Source of the DNA: Delftia tsuruhatensis
GTDB lineage: Bacteria > Pseudomonadota > Gammaproteobacteria > Burkholderiales > Burkholderiaceae_C
Direction of reading: 5' to 3'
Assembly (NCBI RefSeq): GCF_903815225.1
Contig: NZ_LR813084.1
Span: 910,501-974,500 of the forward strand
Length of the DNA: 64,000 bases
Shown: positions 8,416 through 16,795 of the stretch, piece by piece
Numbering within the stretch: the first letter of the stretch is position 1
Layout: each line of letters begins with the position of its first letter
Translations under genes and position numbers: made by a program
The notes under the pieces: model-generated
What the model saw: only the letters and a program-made list of their open reading frames with translations
Told to the model about the DNA's origin: nothing
Databases searched by the model: none

Positions 8416-8832
8416 ATGCCCCTTTGGAAGATCTACCACCCCGAAAACGCCTTCAGCGATGAAGACAAGCAGGCTATCGCCCAGCGCATCACGGCCGTCT
8501 ACGGCGACCTGCCGCGCTTTTACGTGGGCGTGGTGTTCGAGGCCGTCGCCAGGACCTCGTTCTTCATCGGAGGCGAGCAGGCCGATGACTTTGTGCGCAT
8601 CAGCGTGGACCATATCGCCCGGCAGATACGCGACGAGGAAACCAAGACGCGCTTTCTCGAAGGAGTGCGGCGGCAGCTGTCCCCCTTCATCGCCGACCGG
8701 GGCCTGCGCTGGGAGATGCATGTGGACGAGACGCCCTTCAGCCTGTGGAGCATCCAGGGCCTGCGCCCGCCCGTGCCGGGCACGCCCGAGGGGGAGAAAT
8801 GGCGCCTGGACAATCGGCCCTCTCCCCTCTGA
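8416..8832 (+). CDS. Tautomerase-superfamily protein (putative oxalocrotonate tautomerase type)
   Basis: 138-residue protein beginning MPLWKIYHPENAF; after removal of Met, Pro1 would be the catalytic base of the tautomerase superfamily. It resembles the Tautomerase_3 / cis-3-chloroacrylate dehalogenase-like group (FYVGVVFEAV, SFFIGGEQADDFVRISVDHI). ATG 8416 follows a CGGAGAAA site; an earlier in-frame ATG at 8398 would spoil the Pro1 position. Co-directional with the SDR gene. Reaction unknown. Confidence 0.82.
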   Translation: MPLWKIYHPENAFSDEDKQAIAQRITAVYGDLPRFYVGVVFEAVARTSFFIGGEQADDFVRISVDHIARQIRDEETKTRFLEGVRRQLSPFIADRGLRWEMHVDETPFSLWSIQGLRPPVPGTPEGEKWRLDNRPSPL

Positions 8833-8842
8833 GAGCCTGCCA

Positions 8843-9832
8843 TCAGCGCAGCGACAGCCCCGCCGACTGGATCGCGCGGGCGTAGCGTGGGCGCTCGCTT
8901 TGCAGGCTCTGGCCCAGGTCGGCCGGGGAGCCGCCCGCCACCTTGAAGCCCATGTGCTCCAGCTGGGCGCGCACATCGGGCGCCTGCAGCACGGTCTGCA
9001 GGTCGCGGTTGATCTTGGCGACGATGGGCGCGGGCGTGCCGGCCGGCGCGAAGTAGCCCTGCCAGCTTTCCACCGAGAAGCCGGGCACGCCGGCCTCGGC
9101 CATGGTGGGCACCTGGGGCAGGGCGTCGGAGCGGTAGGGCGTGGTCACGGCCAGGGCGCGCAGCTTGCCGGCGCGCACGTACTCGGTCACGGCGGCCAGC
9201 GTGATCAGCGTGGCATCGGTATGGCCGCCCAGCACGTCCAGCGAGGCGGGGCCACCGCCCGGGTAGGGGATGTAGTTGACCTTGGCGCCCGTCTCCTGCG
9301 TGAGGATTTCATGCGCCACATGGGCAATGCCGCCATTGCCGGGCAGGCCCAGGCTGATGCTTTGCGGCCTGGCCCTGGCGCGCGCCAGGTACTCTCCCAG
9401 CGTGTTCAGGCCCGTGCCGGGGTTGACCACCAGCACCTGCGGATTGACCACGGCCTTGATGATGGGTGTGAAGGCCTTTTGCGTGTCGTAGGGCAGCTGG
9501 GCGAACAGCAGGCCGTTGAGCGTGAGGCCCTCGCCCTGCTGCAGCAGCGTGTAGCCGTCGGGCGCCGCCTTGGCCACCTTGGCCGCGCCGATGGTGCCGC
9601 TGGCCCCGGCCACGTTCTCCACCACCACCGACTGGCCCCACAGCGCGGCCAGCTTGTCGGCCAGCGTGCGCGTGAGCTTGTCTGCGCTGCCCCCGGGCGC
9701 CACGGGCACGATGATGCGCACCGGCTTGTTCGGAAAGCTGTCGGCCGAGGCCAGGGCCGCAGGCGCGTGCAGGGCCAGGGCGGAGAACAGGGGAAGCAGC
9801 AGCGCGCGCAGCGCAGACGGGGTGCGGATCAT
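8843..9832 (-). CDS. Bug/TctC-family periplasmic substrate-binding receptor
   Basis: 329-residue Bug receptor with a signal peptide (MIRTPSALRALLLPLFSALA... cut near AALASA). Family motifs: IIVPVAPGGSADKLTR, VVENVAGASGTIG and NYIPYPGGGPASLDVLGGHTD. ATG 9832 is preferred over an in-frame start at 9886 because it begins the signal peptide directly, though no strong ribosome-binding site is seen. Divergent from the cupin-rhodanese gene, sharing a 267-bp intergenic region with two copies of a motif also found before the sulfur-amino-acid operon. That could mean a sulfur-compound ligand (inference). Confidence 0.88.
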   Translation of the reverse strand: MIRTPSALRALLLPLFSALALHAPAALASADSFPNKPVRIIVPVAPGGSADKLTRTLADKLAALWGQSVVVENVAGASGTIGAAKVAKAAPDGYTLLQQGEGLTLNGLLFAQLPYDTQKAFTPIIKAVVNPQVLVVNPGTGLNTLGEYLARARARPQSISLGLPGNGGIAHVAHEILTQETGAKVNYIPYPGGGPASLDVLGGHTDATLITLAAVTEYVRAGKLRALAVTTPYRSDALPQVPTMAEAGVPGFSVESWQGYFAPAGTPAPIVAKINRDLQTVLQAPDVRAQLEHMGFKVAGGSPADLGQSLQSERPRYARAIQSAGLSLR

Positions 9833-9896
9833 GGGAGTGCCGGAGTGCAAAGAGTCGATGCCCGCAGTCTGGGAGGCTGCCGCCACGGCGTGAACT

Positions 9897-9920
9897 AAGC
9901 ATTGCGGCTATGCATATGCG
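9897..9920 (+). promoter_or_regulatory. Shared 24-bp motif, copy 1
   Basis: AAGCATTGCGGCTATGCATA followed by TGCG. It matches copy 2 (9986-10009, opposite strand) at 21 of 24 positions and copy 3 (23098-23121) at 20 of 24. It is 65 bp upstream of the Bug receptor start. Probable binding site for a regulator common to the sulfur loci; regulator unidentified. Confidence 0.6.
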
Positions 9921-9985
9921 GCTGCCGCACAACGGGCCGCAGGGCACAAGGCGGGGTGCGGGGTGCGTGGGCGCAGTGCCCAAAG

Positions 9986-10009
9986 CTCATATCCATATCC
10001 GCAATGCTT
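9986..10009 (-). promoter_or_regulatory. Shared 24-bp motif, copy 2 (inverted)
   Basis: On the minus strand this reads AAGCATTGCGGATATGGATA followed by TGAG. With copy 1 it forms a long-range inverted repeat (first 11 bp perfect) across the divergent promoter region, 91 bp upstream of the cupin-rhodanese start. The pair spacing of about 90 bp would allow looping or separate control of the two divergent genes. Confidence 0.58.
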
Positions 10010-10099
10010 CGTTGGAGCCGGGGCGGGCCCGGCCTACCGTCATGTCCTCTTGTGAACGCCTCCCGGATCCTGCCCGGGACACTCCCCCGGACCCTCCCC

Positions 10100-12313
10100 A
10101 TGACACAGACCCACCTCTCCATCGACTTCAGCGGCAGCGACGTGGCCAGCCGCCGCGCGGCCGCCATCACCGGCTTCATCGCCACGGCCCGGCGCCTGCT
10201 CCCCGACCCGGAGCACGCCACGCCCGAGCAACTGCAGGCCGTGGCGCGCGAGCTGGAGGCGCTGGGCCTGCAGCGCGAACTGTTCCCGCACGCGCACTTC
10301 CCCGTCTCGGCCAGCAACCCGGCCCAGGTCTACCGGCTGGGCGAAGACCTGGGGGGGCGCTATGCGCTGTACCTGTCCGCCGGCCTGCCGGGCAAGTCCC
10401 AGCCGCCGCATGACCACACCACCTGGGCCATCATCGCGGGCGTTCAGGGCGTGGAGCGCAACGTGTTTTTCACACGCGGCAAGACCGACGACCCGCTGCG
10501 CGACACCCTGGCGGTGGGGCGCAGCGCCGATGTGGGCAGCGGAACCTCGGTAGTGCTCACGCCCACCGATGTGCACACTATCGAGCTGATCGGCGAGGAG
10601 CCCGGCCTGCACCTGCACTTCTACGGACGCGGCCTGGAACGCATGCCCGAGCGCGTGGTCTTCGAGAGCCTGGAGGGCGGCAGCTTCCGCACCTTCGGCC
10701 CGCCCAAGTCGATTCGCCATGCGCTGGTCACGCCCGCCGCGCTCCGGCAGGCCCTGGCCGATGGCGAGGAAATCGCCGTGCTCGACGTGCGCGAGGCCGG
10801 TGTCTTCGCACACCGCCACATCCTGTTCGCGGCGCCTGCCCCGGCCTGGCGGCTGGAGCAGCTCATCGACCGCCTGGTGCCGCGCCGCGGCACGCGCATC
10901 GTCCTGGTGGATGGCGACGGCACGCTGGCCCATGAGGCCGCCGCCAAGCTCGTGCGCCTGGGCTGGCCCAACGTCTCGGTGCTGGAGGGCGGCACCGAAG
11001 GCTGGGCGGCCGAGGGGCTGGAAATCTTCAGCGGCACCAACGTGCCCAGCAAGGCCTTTGGCGAAGTCATCGAGCATGAAAAGCACACGCCCTGGATCAC
11101 CTCGGACGAACTGGGCGCGCGCGTGCAGCGCGGCGACAACATCGTCGTCGTCGACAGCCGCACGCCCGAGGAATTCGCGGCCTTCAGCCTGCCCTTCGCA
11201 CTGAGCGTGCCGGGGGCCGAACTGGTCTACCGCATCGGCGAAATCGCCCCGGACCCGCAAACCCTGGTCGTCGTCAACTGCGCGGGCCGCACGCGCTCCA
11301 TCGTGGGCGCGCAGACCCTGATCGACGCCGGCATCCCCAACCAGGTCGTCTCGCTGCGCAACGGCACCATGGACTGGCTGCTGACAGGTCGCAGGCTGGC
11401 CCATGGCCGCCGCACCCCGCTGCCCGAGCCCGGCGCCGTCGCCCTGGCCACGGCACGTGAACGCGCAGCCAGCGTGGCGCAGCGCGCGGGCGTGCAATCC
11501 ATCGATGCTGCAGGCCTGGCCCGCTTCGAAACCGAAGCCACCGAGCGCACGCTCTACCGCTTCGACGTGCGCACCCGCGAGGAATACCAGGCCGGCCACC
11601 TGCCCGGCTGGCGCTGGGCGCCGGGCGGCCAACTCGTGCAGGCCACCGACGAATACGCCGCCACGCGCGGCGCACGCATCGTGCTGGCTGACTGGGACGG
11701 CGTGCGCGCCCTCACCACCGGCGCTTGGCTGGCCCAGCTGGGCTGGGAAGTCTTCACCTACGTTCCGCCCGCGCTGGCCACCCTGGACACCGGCGCCGAA
11801 CCCGTGCGCGTGCTCGCCTCCCACGCCCCCGCGCCCCAGCTGTCCGTGCAGCAGACGCAGGAACTGCTGGGCGAAGGCCGCGCCATCGTCTTCGACGTGG
11901 ACAGCCGCCCCGCCTTCGAGAAGCAGCACATCGCCGGTGCACGCTTTGCCGTGCCCGACCGTCTGCCCACCTTCGTGCAGGCCTTGCCGCCAGCGCAGGT
12001 GGTGGTGCTCACCTCGCCGGACGGCGTGCTGGCGCGCAGCGTGGCCGCCGAACTGGCGGCGCGCACGGGGCGCGATGTGCGTTCCGTCGTCGGAGGCACT
12101 TCTGCCTGGGCTGCTGCGGGTCTGCCGCTGGGGCAGGGAGATGCGGATGTGCTGACGGGGGATGATGACCAGTGGTACAGCCCTTATGCGCATCGGGATC
12201 TGGCGTTGAGGGATGCGGGGTTTCGGGCTTATCTGGATTGGGAGTTGGGGCTGGTGGAGCAGTTGGAGCGGGATGGGTGGGCTGCTGGGATTCGGCTGGT
12301 GCCTGCTGTTTGA
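10100..12313 (+). CDS. Cupin (thiol-dioxygenase-like) fused to four rhodanese domains
   Basis: 737-residue multidomain protein. Residues ~60-190 form a cupin resembling cysteine dioxygenases, with metal ligands in HDHTTW (H104, H106), VHTIEL (H159) and HLHFYG (H171/H173). Four rhodanese modules follow at ~205-310, 332-432, 465-560 and 580-675. Only module 2 has an active-site cysteine (NCAGRTRS, Cys394); the others show aspartate at that place (VDGDGTL, LADWDGV, TSPDGV), so they look non-catalytic. ATG 10100 is chosen because the family sequence starts there; upstream in-frame ATGs give unlike sequence. No clear ribosome-binding site. Likely role: oxidation and sulfur transfer on a thiol or persulfide; the cupin is paralogous to the one at 14285-14944. 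Confidence 0.85.
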   Translation: MTQTHLSIDFSGSDVASRRAAAITGFIATARRLLPDPEHATPEQLQAVARELEALGLQRELFPHAHFPVSASNPAQVYRLGEDLGGRYALYLSAGLPGKSQPPHDHTTWAIIAGVQGVERNVFFTRGKTDDPLRDTLAVGRSADVGSGTSVVLTPTDVHTIELIGEEPGLHLHFYGRGLERMPERVVFESLEGGSFRTFGPPKSIRHALVTPAALRQALADGEEIAVLDVREAGVFAHRHILFAAPAPAWRLEQLIDRLVPRRGTRIVLVDGDGTLAHEAAAKLVRLGWPNVSVLEGGTEGWAAEGLEIFSGTNVPSKAFGEVIEHEKHTPWITSDELGARVQRGDNIVVVDSRTPEEFAAFSLPFALSVPGAELVYRIGEIAPDPQTLVVVNCAGRTRSIVGAQTLIDAGIPNQVVSLRNGTMDWLLTGRRLAHGRRTPLPEPGAVALATARERAASVAQRAGVQSIDAAGLARFETEATERTLYRFDVRTREEYQAGHLPGWRWAPGGQLVQATDEYAATRGARIVLADWDGVRALTTGAWLAQLGWEVFTYVPPALATLDTGAEPVRVLASHAPAPQLSVQQTQELLGEGRAIVFDVDSRPAFEKQHIAGARFAVPDRLPTFVQALPPAQVVVLTSPDGVLARSVAAELAARTGRDVRSVVGGTSAWAAAGLPLGQGDADVLTGDDDQWYSPYAHRDLALRDAGFRAYLDWELGLVEQLERDGWAAGIRLVPAV

Positions 12314-12350
12314 GTCTGGCTTTCGGTCTGCTTTTTGCCCCTGCTGGGCG

Positions 12351-12611
12351 GCTTCTTTTCGAGGCCGGGTCTCGGCCCGGCGGCCGACCTACTTTCTTGC
12401 CGCGCGGCAAGAAAGTAGGCAAAGAAGCGCGCCCCGCACTGCCCACGACCCCTTCGCTTCGCTACGGGGCGACCTGCGTTGGGCGGGATGCGGGGTGCGC
12501 CGTGAAACTCGTTACGCGCTGCGCGCTTCACTCAAACATCACGGCGAGCTAGACAACGAAGCAGCCCTGTCCTTCGGCAGGGCTGCCACCCCGCATCCCG
12601 CCCAACGCAGG
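12351..12611 (+). repeat. Dispersed intergenic repeat, copy A (with 32-bp perfect palindrome)
   Basis: Starts with TTTCGAGGCCGGGTCTCGG and contains a perfect 32-bp palindrome at 12388-12419 (arm CCTACTTTCTTGCCGC, no loop), then CGACCCCTTCGCTTCGCT and CTGTCCTTCGGCAGG. Copy B carries the same landmarks in reverse order on the other strand. Internal hairpins and intergenic location fit a non-autonomous element or structured terminator family. Confidence 0.7.
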
Positions 12612-12740
12612 CGTGGGCAGAAGGGGGGAGGCTGAGGGATAGCCAACAGCCAACAGCCAACAGCCGGCGCCATCACTGCGTTCGGCTTCAAACCAGGGGC
12701 CGAGCGAAGCGACGGCCCGTCACAACTCCCCGTATGTCAG

Positions 12741-13012
12741 CGCCTGCGGCGTGGTGGTTGCGGGGTTGCAGTCCTGCCGAAGGACAGGACTGCTTCGTGA
12801 TCTGACTCGCTGCGGTTGTCTGAGCGGCGCGCGAAGCGCAAAGCGAGTTCCGCAGCGAACCCCGCAACCGCCACGACGCAGGTTGCCTCGCAGCGAAGCG
12901 AAGGGGTCGCGGACATCCGGGTCGCCTTTGCTTTGCCTACTTTCCTTTGGCGAAACAAAGGAAAGTAGGTCGGCCGCCGGGCCGAGACCCGGCCTCGAAA
13001 AGAAACCCCCCG
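12741..13012 (-). repeat. Dispersed intergenic repeat, copy B (inverted)
   Basis: Read on the minus strand it follows copy A: TTTCGAGGCCGGGTCTCGG, a hairpin at 12936-12969 (14-bp stem CCTACTTTCCTTTG, 6-nt loop), GACCCCTTCGCTTCGCT, then CTGTCCTTCGGCAGG. The stem sequences of A and B differ but both stay self-complementary, so base pairing has been conserved by compensating changes. Confidence 0.7.
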
Positions 13013-13064
13013 GCAGGGCCAGAACCAGCAAACGCAGCAAACGCAGCAGAGTCAAAAAGTAAGC

Positions 13065-14288
13065 TCAGGCAGCCAGCCTGGACCGCTCCGACACCACCCT
13101 CAACCCCCTCTCCAGATCCGCAATCAAATCCAAAGGATCCTCCAGCCCTACATGCAACCGCACCACAGGCGCAGTCCCCGTCCACACACTGTGCTCCCGC
13201 AACCTCTCAGGCTGCGCCACCAGCGCCAGGCTCTCATACCCGCCCCAGGAGGCCCCCTGCGCAAACTGCCGCAGCGAGTCAACGAACACGGCGCCGGCAC
13301 CGGCATCCACCCCTTCGGCAAACGCAAACGACACCAGCCCGCTGGCCCCGCTGAAGTCCCGCTTCCACAGCGCATGGCCGGGATCGGACGGCAGGGCCGG
13401 GTAGAACACGCGGCCGACCTGGGGCTGCTGCTCCAGCCATTGGGCGATCTCGGTGGCGTGGCGCTGGTGCTGGGCCAGGCGCACGGGCAGGGTGCGCAGG
13501 CCGCGCAGGGCGAGGTAGGCGTCGTCGGCGCCTATGGTCAGGCCCAGGGCCTCGTAGGCGGTGGATATCTTCTTCGACAGTGCGGGGCCGTCGGTGATGA
13601 CGATGCCCTGCATCACGTCGGAGTGGCCGGCGATGTACTTGGTCGCGGCCTGGATGGAGAGGTTGGCGCCGTGCTCCAGGGGCTGGTAGAACCAGCCGCC
13701 GCTCCAGGTGTTGTCGGTGGCCACGGGAATGCCGTGCTGGCGTGCCACGGCGGCCAGGGCGGGCAGGTCCAGCACCTCGTAGAGCAGGGAGCTGGGCGAT
13801 TCCAGGTAGATCAGGCGTGTATTGGGGCGGATCTTGCCGGCCAGATCGTCGCGCGAGGGCGAGAAGTATTCCAGCGTGATGCCCAGGCGCTGCAGCAAGG
13901 TGGCGTCCACGCGGCGCACGGGCGAGTAGACGCTGTCGGCCACCAGGGCATGGTCGCCGGGCGAGAGCAGGGCGATGAGCACCAGGGTGATGGCGGACAG
14001 GCCCGAGGGCGTGAGAAAGGCGCGGTGGCCGCCCTCCAGTGCGACCACGGCGTCTTCCAGCGCGCGGTGCGTGTCCAGGCCGTGGCGGCCGTAGGAGGCC
14101 ACGCGCTCGCCGGCCTCGCGGCGGTGGTGCAGGTCGGCGTAGGCGGCGCTGTCGGCAAAGCGCACGGTGCTGGTGCGCACCACGGGCACGTTGACGGGGC
14201 CGGAGCCGCCCTGCAGCGGCGGCGTGCCTGCGTGCAGCAGGCGGGTCGATGGGCCCAGGGGCCGGTGCTTGTCTTGGGGGCTGCTCAT
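13065..14288 (-). CDS. metC: Cys/Met-metabolism PLP lyase (cystathionine beta-lyase type)
   Basis: 407-residue PLP enzyme of the cystathionine lyase/synthase family. PLP lysine is in SIQAATKYIAGHSD (K217); YGRHG (66-70) and TDNTWSGGWFYQPLEHGAN (191-209) are the family's cofactor and substrate segments. The second matches beta-lyases such as MetC better than gamma-lyases. It would cleave the C-S bond of cystathionine or a related S-substituted cysteine, releasing a thiol. Its ATG overlaps the cupin stop by 4 nt. As last gene of a ten-gene uptake operon it probably acts on the imported compound rather than in methionine synthesis. Confidence 0.88.
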   Translation of the reverse strand: MSSPQDKHRPLGPSTRLLHAGTPPLQGGSGPVNVPVVRTSTVRFADSAAYADLHHRREAGERVASYGRHGLDTHRALEDAVVALEGGHRAFLTPSGLSAITLVLIALLSPGDHALVADSVYSPVRRVDATLLQRLGITLEYFSPSRDDLAGKIRPNTRLIYLESPSSLLYEVLDLPALAAVARQHGIPVATDNTWSGGWFYQPLEHGANLSIQAATKYIAGHSDVMQGIVITDGPALSKKISTAYEALGLTIGADDAYLALRGLRTLPVRLAQHQRHATEIAQWLEQQPQVGRVFYPALPSDPGHALWKRDFSGASGLVSFAFAEGVDAGAGAVFVDSLRQFAQGASWGGYESLALVAQPERLREHSVWTGTAPVVRLHVGLEDPLDLIADLERGLRVVSERSRLAA

Positions 14289-14944
14289 GCCACGGCCTCG
14301 CTGGGTCGGAAGTAGGCGGCGTTGTAGTTCTTGACTTCGCCGGTGTCGGGGTCGATGGCCACGCGGCCGCTCAGGGTTTCCAGCGGCTGGCCGTAGAGAT
14401 GGAAGTGCAGCGTGGGCTGCTCGCCCACGACGGCAATGCTGTGGATGTCATCGGGCAGGAAGGCGATGGAGGCGCCCGGCTGCACGGTGAATTCGCGCGC
14501 CAGGTGGATGCTGGCGCGTGCGGGGTTGCTGCGGTCGTCCGTGCGTTCGTAGAGGCGGTTGAGCTCCTGGCCTTCGACGGCAACGATCACGGCCCAGGTC
14601 GTGTGGTTGTGCGGCGCCGTGGTCTTGCCGGGGTTGATGGAGTTCAGGTACAGGGCCAGGCCCGCATCGCCATCGGCCGGGTTGAGCCGGTAGCGCGTGG
14701 AGGCGCCCACGCCTTCGGTCTGCGCGGGCGGGGGAAAGTCCGCGCGGCTGAACAAGGCCTTGTGCGCGGCCAGCTGCTCCAGGCGTGCGGTGATGGCCGA
14801 CAGGGTGCTGCGGTCGGGCGTGCCGGCCTGCAGCAGCTGGCGCACGTCGGCCAGGGCGGCGTCCACGGCCTGGCGGCGCAGGGTGGCGGCGTCTGTATTG
14901 GTGCCTGTGCCGGCCGTGGTTTCAGTCGTTGTTTCTGCGGTCAT
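14285..14944 (-). CDS. Cysteine-dioxygenase-like cupin
   Basis: 219-residue single cupin with iron ligands in PHNHTTW (H112, H114), IHSIAV (H168) and LHFHLYG (H180/H182). It belongs to the thiol dioxygenase-like group that oxidises cysteine, 3-mercaptopropionate or similar thiols to sulfinates, and resembles residues 60-190 of the cupin-rhodanese at 10100. Residues 1-20 are a Thr-rich tail. ATG 14944 follows a CCAGGAG site 27 nt after the ATPase stop. Substrate not determined: the Tyr-Cys features of true Cdo could not be checked by alignment. Confidence 0.82.
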   Translation of the reverse strand: MTAETTTETTAGTGTNTDAATLRRQAVDAALADVRQLLQAGTPDRSTLSAITARLEQLAAHKALFSRADFPPPAQTEGVGASTRYRLNPADGDAGLALYLNSINPGKTTAPHNHTTWAVIVAVEGQELNRLYERTDDRSNPARASIHLAREFTVQPGASIAFLPDDIHSIAVVGEQPTLHFHLYGQPLETLSGRVAIDPDTGEVKNYNAAYFRPSEAVA

Positions 14945-14970
14945 GGGGATGTGCTCCTGGAGGTGGGGGA

Positions 14971-15987
14971 TCAAAGGGCAAAGCGCAGGCTGTCGAAGGG
15001 CAGCGGCGTTGTGGCCGGAGCGGCTGGCGCAGGCCTGGGCCGGCCACCATCGCCCAGGGCGCGCTGCAGGAACTCGCGCGTGCGATCGCTGCGCGGGCTG
15101 CCGAAGATCTGGGCGGCGCTGCCGTGCTCGACGATGTGGCCGGCCTCGGTGAAATACACCTGGTCGCTGACCTCTTCGGCAAAGCGCATCTCGTGCGTGA
15201 CCAGCACGCAGGTCATGCCGTCCCTGACCAGGTCGCGGATGACGGTCAGCACCTCGCCCACGGTCTCGGGGTCCAGGGCCGAGGTCACTTCGTCGAACAG
15301 GATCAGCTCGGGCCGCATGGCCAGGGCGCGCGCAATGGCCACGCGCTGCTGCTGGCCGCCGGACAGCTCGCCCGGGTAGGCGGCTTCCTTGTGGTCCAGG
15401 CGCACCTTCTGCAGCAGGGCGCGGGCCTCGCGCTCGGCCGTGGCGCGGTCGCGGCCGACCACGCGCGTGGGGGCGATGACCAGGTTCTCCAGCACCGACA
15501 GATGGGGAAACAGGTTGTACTGCTGGAAGACGAAGCCCACGCGCTTGCGCAGGGCGATCAGCTCGGCCTCGGTGCGCAGCTGGTCCACGCGCGTGCCGGC
15601 CACCGAGATGGCGCCGCGCTGGGGACGCAGCAGGCCGGTGATGCAGCGCAGGATGGTGGACTTGCCCGAGCCCGAGGGCCCGATGATGGTCACCGCCTCG
15701 CCGCGCCGCACCTGCACGTCGATGCCCTTGAGCACCTGGTTGTCGCCAAAGGACAGGTGCACATCCTGCAGATGGACCAGGGCAGGCGCCGTGCCGGACT
15801 TTGCCGAGGCGGCACTTTGCACCGCCTGGGTGACGTGGTGTGTGCCAGCGTTGCCCGACTCAGGGGCGCCAAGCAAGGGCCGCCCCGCAGCGAAGGTGTC
15901 GTCCCCCTCCCGCGAAGCGAGAGAGGGCGCCGTGCACACGGGGGAAGCGGCGAAGCCGCTCAGGGGGAGCGTTTCAGTGATTTTCAT
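14971..15987 (-). CDS. Polar amino-acid ABC transporter ATPase with repeat-derived N-terminal extension
   Basis: 338-residue ATPase: Walker A GPSGSGKS (103-110), Q-loop FVFQQYNLFPHLSVLENL, signature LSGGQQQR, Walker B LILFDE, H-loop VTHEM. It energises the two permeases encoded upstream. The conserved ATPase begins only near residue 70; a normal member starts within about 10 residues of that point. Residues ~7-44 are translated from a copy of a dispersed intergenic repeat (15855-15968). ATG 15987 lies inside the preceding permease gene (14-nt overlap). An alternative is that the extension is untranslated and a later start is used, but no good ATG with a ribosome-binding site is seen nearer the domain. 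Confidence 0.88.
   Translation of the reverse strand: MKITETLPLSGFAASPVCTAPSLASREGDDTFAAGRPLLGAPESGNAGTHHVTQAVQSAASAKSGTAPALVHLQDVHLSFGDNQVLKGIDVQVRRGEAVTIIGPSGSGKSTILRCITGLLRPQRGAISVAGTRVDQLRTEAELIALRKRVGFVFQQYNLFPHLSVLENLVIAPTRVVGRDRATAEREARALLQKVRLDHKEAAYPGELSGGQQQRVAIARALAMRPELILFDEVTSALDPETVGEVLTVIRDLVRDGMTCVLVTHEMRFAEEVSDQVYFTEAGHIVEHGSAAQIFGSPRSDRTREFLQRALGDGGRPRPAPAAPATTPLPFDSLRFAL
15855..15968 (-). repeat. Dispersed ~100-bp repeat, copy 1, inside the ATPase coding sequence
   Basis: On the minus strand it reads CCCCCTGAGCGGCTTCGCCG, then GGGAGGGGGACGACACC and GGCGCCCCTGAG, matching intergenic copies at 38627-38733 and 59157-59245. It is in frame, so it adds about 38 residues to the protein instead of breaking it. 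Confidence 0.75.
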
Positions 15988-16795
15988 GGCGTCGCTCCAA
16001 TGCCCGGGTTGCCCGGGCGATGGGATAGCAATAGGCAAAGAAAAGCGCGAGCAGCGTGAAGTACACAAGGATGGTGAAGTCCGTGCGTGCCACGGTGTTG
16101 CTGGCGATCTGGGCGGTGTCCACCACGTCGTGCACGCCCACCAGCGAGGCCAGCGAGGTGCTCATGGTGATGCTGGCGTACAGGTTCATCCACGGCGGCA
16201 GCATGCGGCGCACGCACTGCGGCAGCACGATGAGGCGGAAGATCTCGCTGCGGCGAAAGGCCAGCGACTGGGCCGCTTCCCACTGCGCACTGGGAATGGA
16301 CTGGATGGCGCCCCGGAAGATCTCGGCCACGTTGGCGCTGGTGGGCAGGGCCAGGCCCAGCACCACCTTGACCCAGTCGGGGAACGGGAAGGTCCAGCTC
16401 ACCAGCTTCAGCTCGAACGGGAACACATAGGTGGTGAAGTAGATGAGCACCAGGATGGGCGCATTGCGAAACAGCTGCACATACCAGCGCACTCCGGTGC
16501 GCACGGCCGGCGTGGGCGACAGCGACAGGGCGCCCAGCACCAGGCCGACCACGGTGCCGATGGCCACGGCCAGCACGCTGATCTCGATGTTGACCCACAG
16601 GCCGCGCAGCAGCGCGGGCAGCCATTTCCACAGGTGCACGAAGGCAGGCGGGGCGCTGTCCGTGGCGGCCCAGCAGGCGCAAAGGGCCAGCAGTGCGGCG
16701 CCTGCGATCAGCCAGGGGCTGCGCACCGCGCGCAGCAGGGCGGCGGGCAGCGGGCGGGGCGCGGCGCCGGGATTCAGGGTGGCTTCATTGGCCAT
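15974..16795 (-). CDS. Polar amino-acid ABC transporter permease
   Basis: 273-residue inner-membrane permease of the HisM/GlnP type. Hydrophobic segments lie near residues 28-45, 65-90, 110-128, 145-160 and 240-262; the coupling loop is EIFRGAIQSIPSAQWEAAQSLAFRRSEIFRLIVLPQ in two overlapping parts (EIFRGAIQSIPSAQWEAAQ, then SLAFRRSEIFRLIVLPQ). It pairs with the permease encoded just upstream (11-nt overlap) and shares a 14-nt overlap with the ATPase gene. Confidence 0.9.
   Translation of the reverse strand: MANEATLNPGAAPRPLPAALLRAVRSPWLIAGAALLALCACWAATDSAPPAFVHLWKWLPALLRGLWVNIEISVLAVAIGTVVGLVLGALSLSPTPAVRTGVRWYVQLFRNAPILVLIYFTTYVFPFELKLVSWTFPFPDWVKVVLGLALPTSANVAEIFRGAIQSIPSAQWEAAQSLAFRRSEIFRLIVLPQCVRRMLPPWMNLYASITMSTSLASLVGVHDVVDTAQIASNTVARTDFTILVYFTLLALFFAYCYPIARATRALERRHENH

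Larger units (their letters stand above)
12314..13064. other. 751-bp non-coding stretch between convergent genes, filled by repeats
   Basis: No credible gene is seen. It holds two inverted copies of a ~260-bp repeat (12351-12611 and 12741-13012), each with a strong hairpin, and three tandem CAACAGC units around 12643-12664. It separates the convergent cupin-rhodanese gene and the cystathionine lyase operon, so the hairpins may also end transcription. Confidence 0.8.

Noticed and set aside
12643..12664. Three tandem CAACAGC units that might suggest a CRISPR or minisatellite
   Set aside because: Too short and without spacers; a simple local tandem repeat in the non-coding stretch.
13065..14288. 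Methionine biosynthesis assignment for the cystathionine lyase
   Set aside because: Its place at the end of an uptake/catabolic operon argues for breakdown of an imported compound; metC is kept as a family label only.
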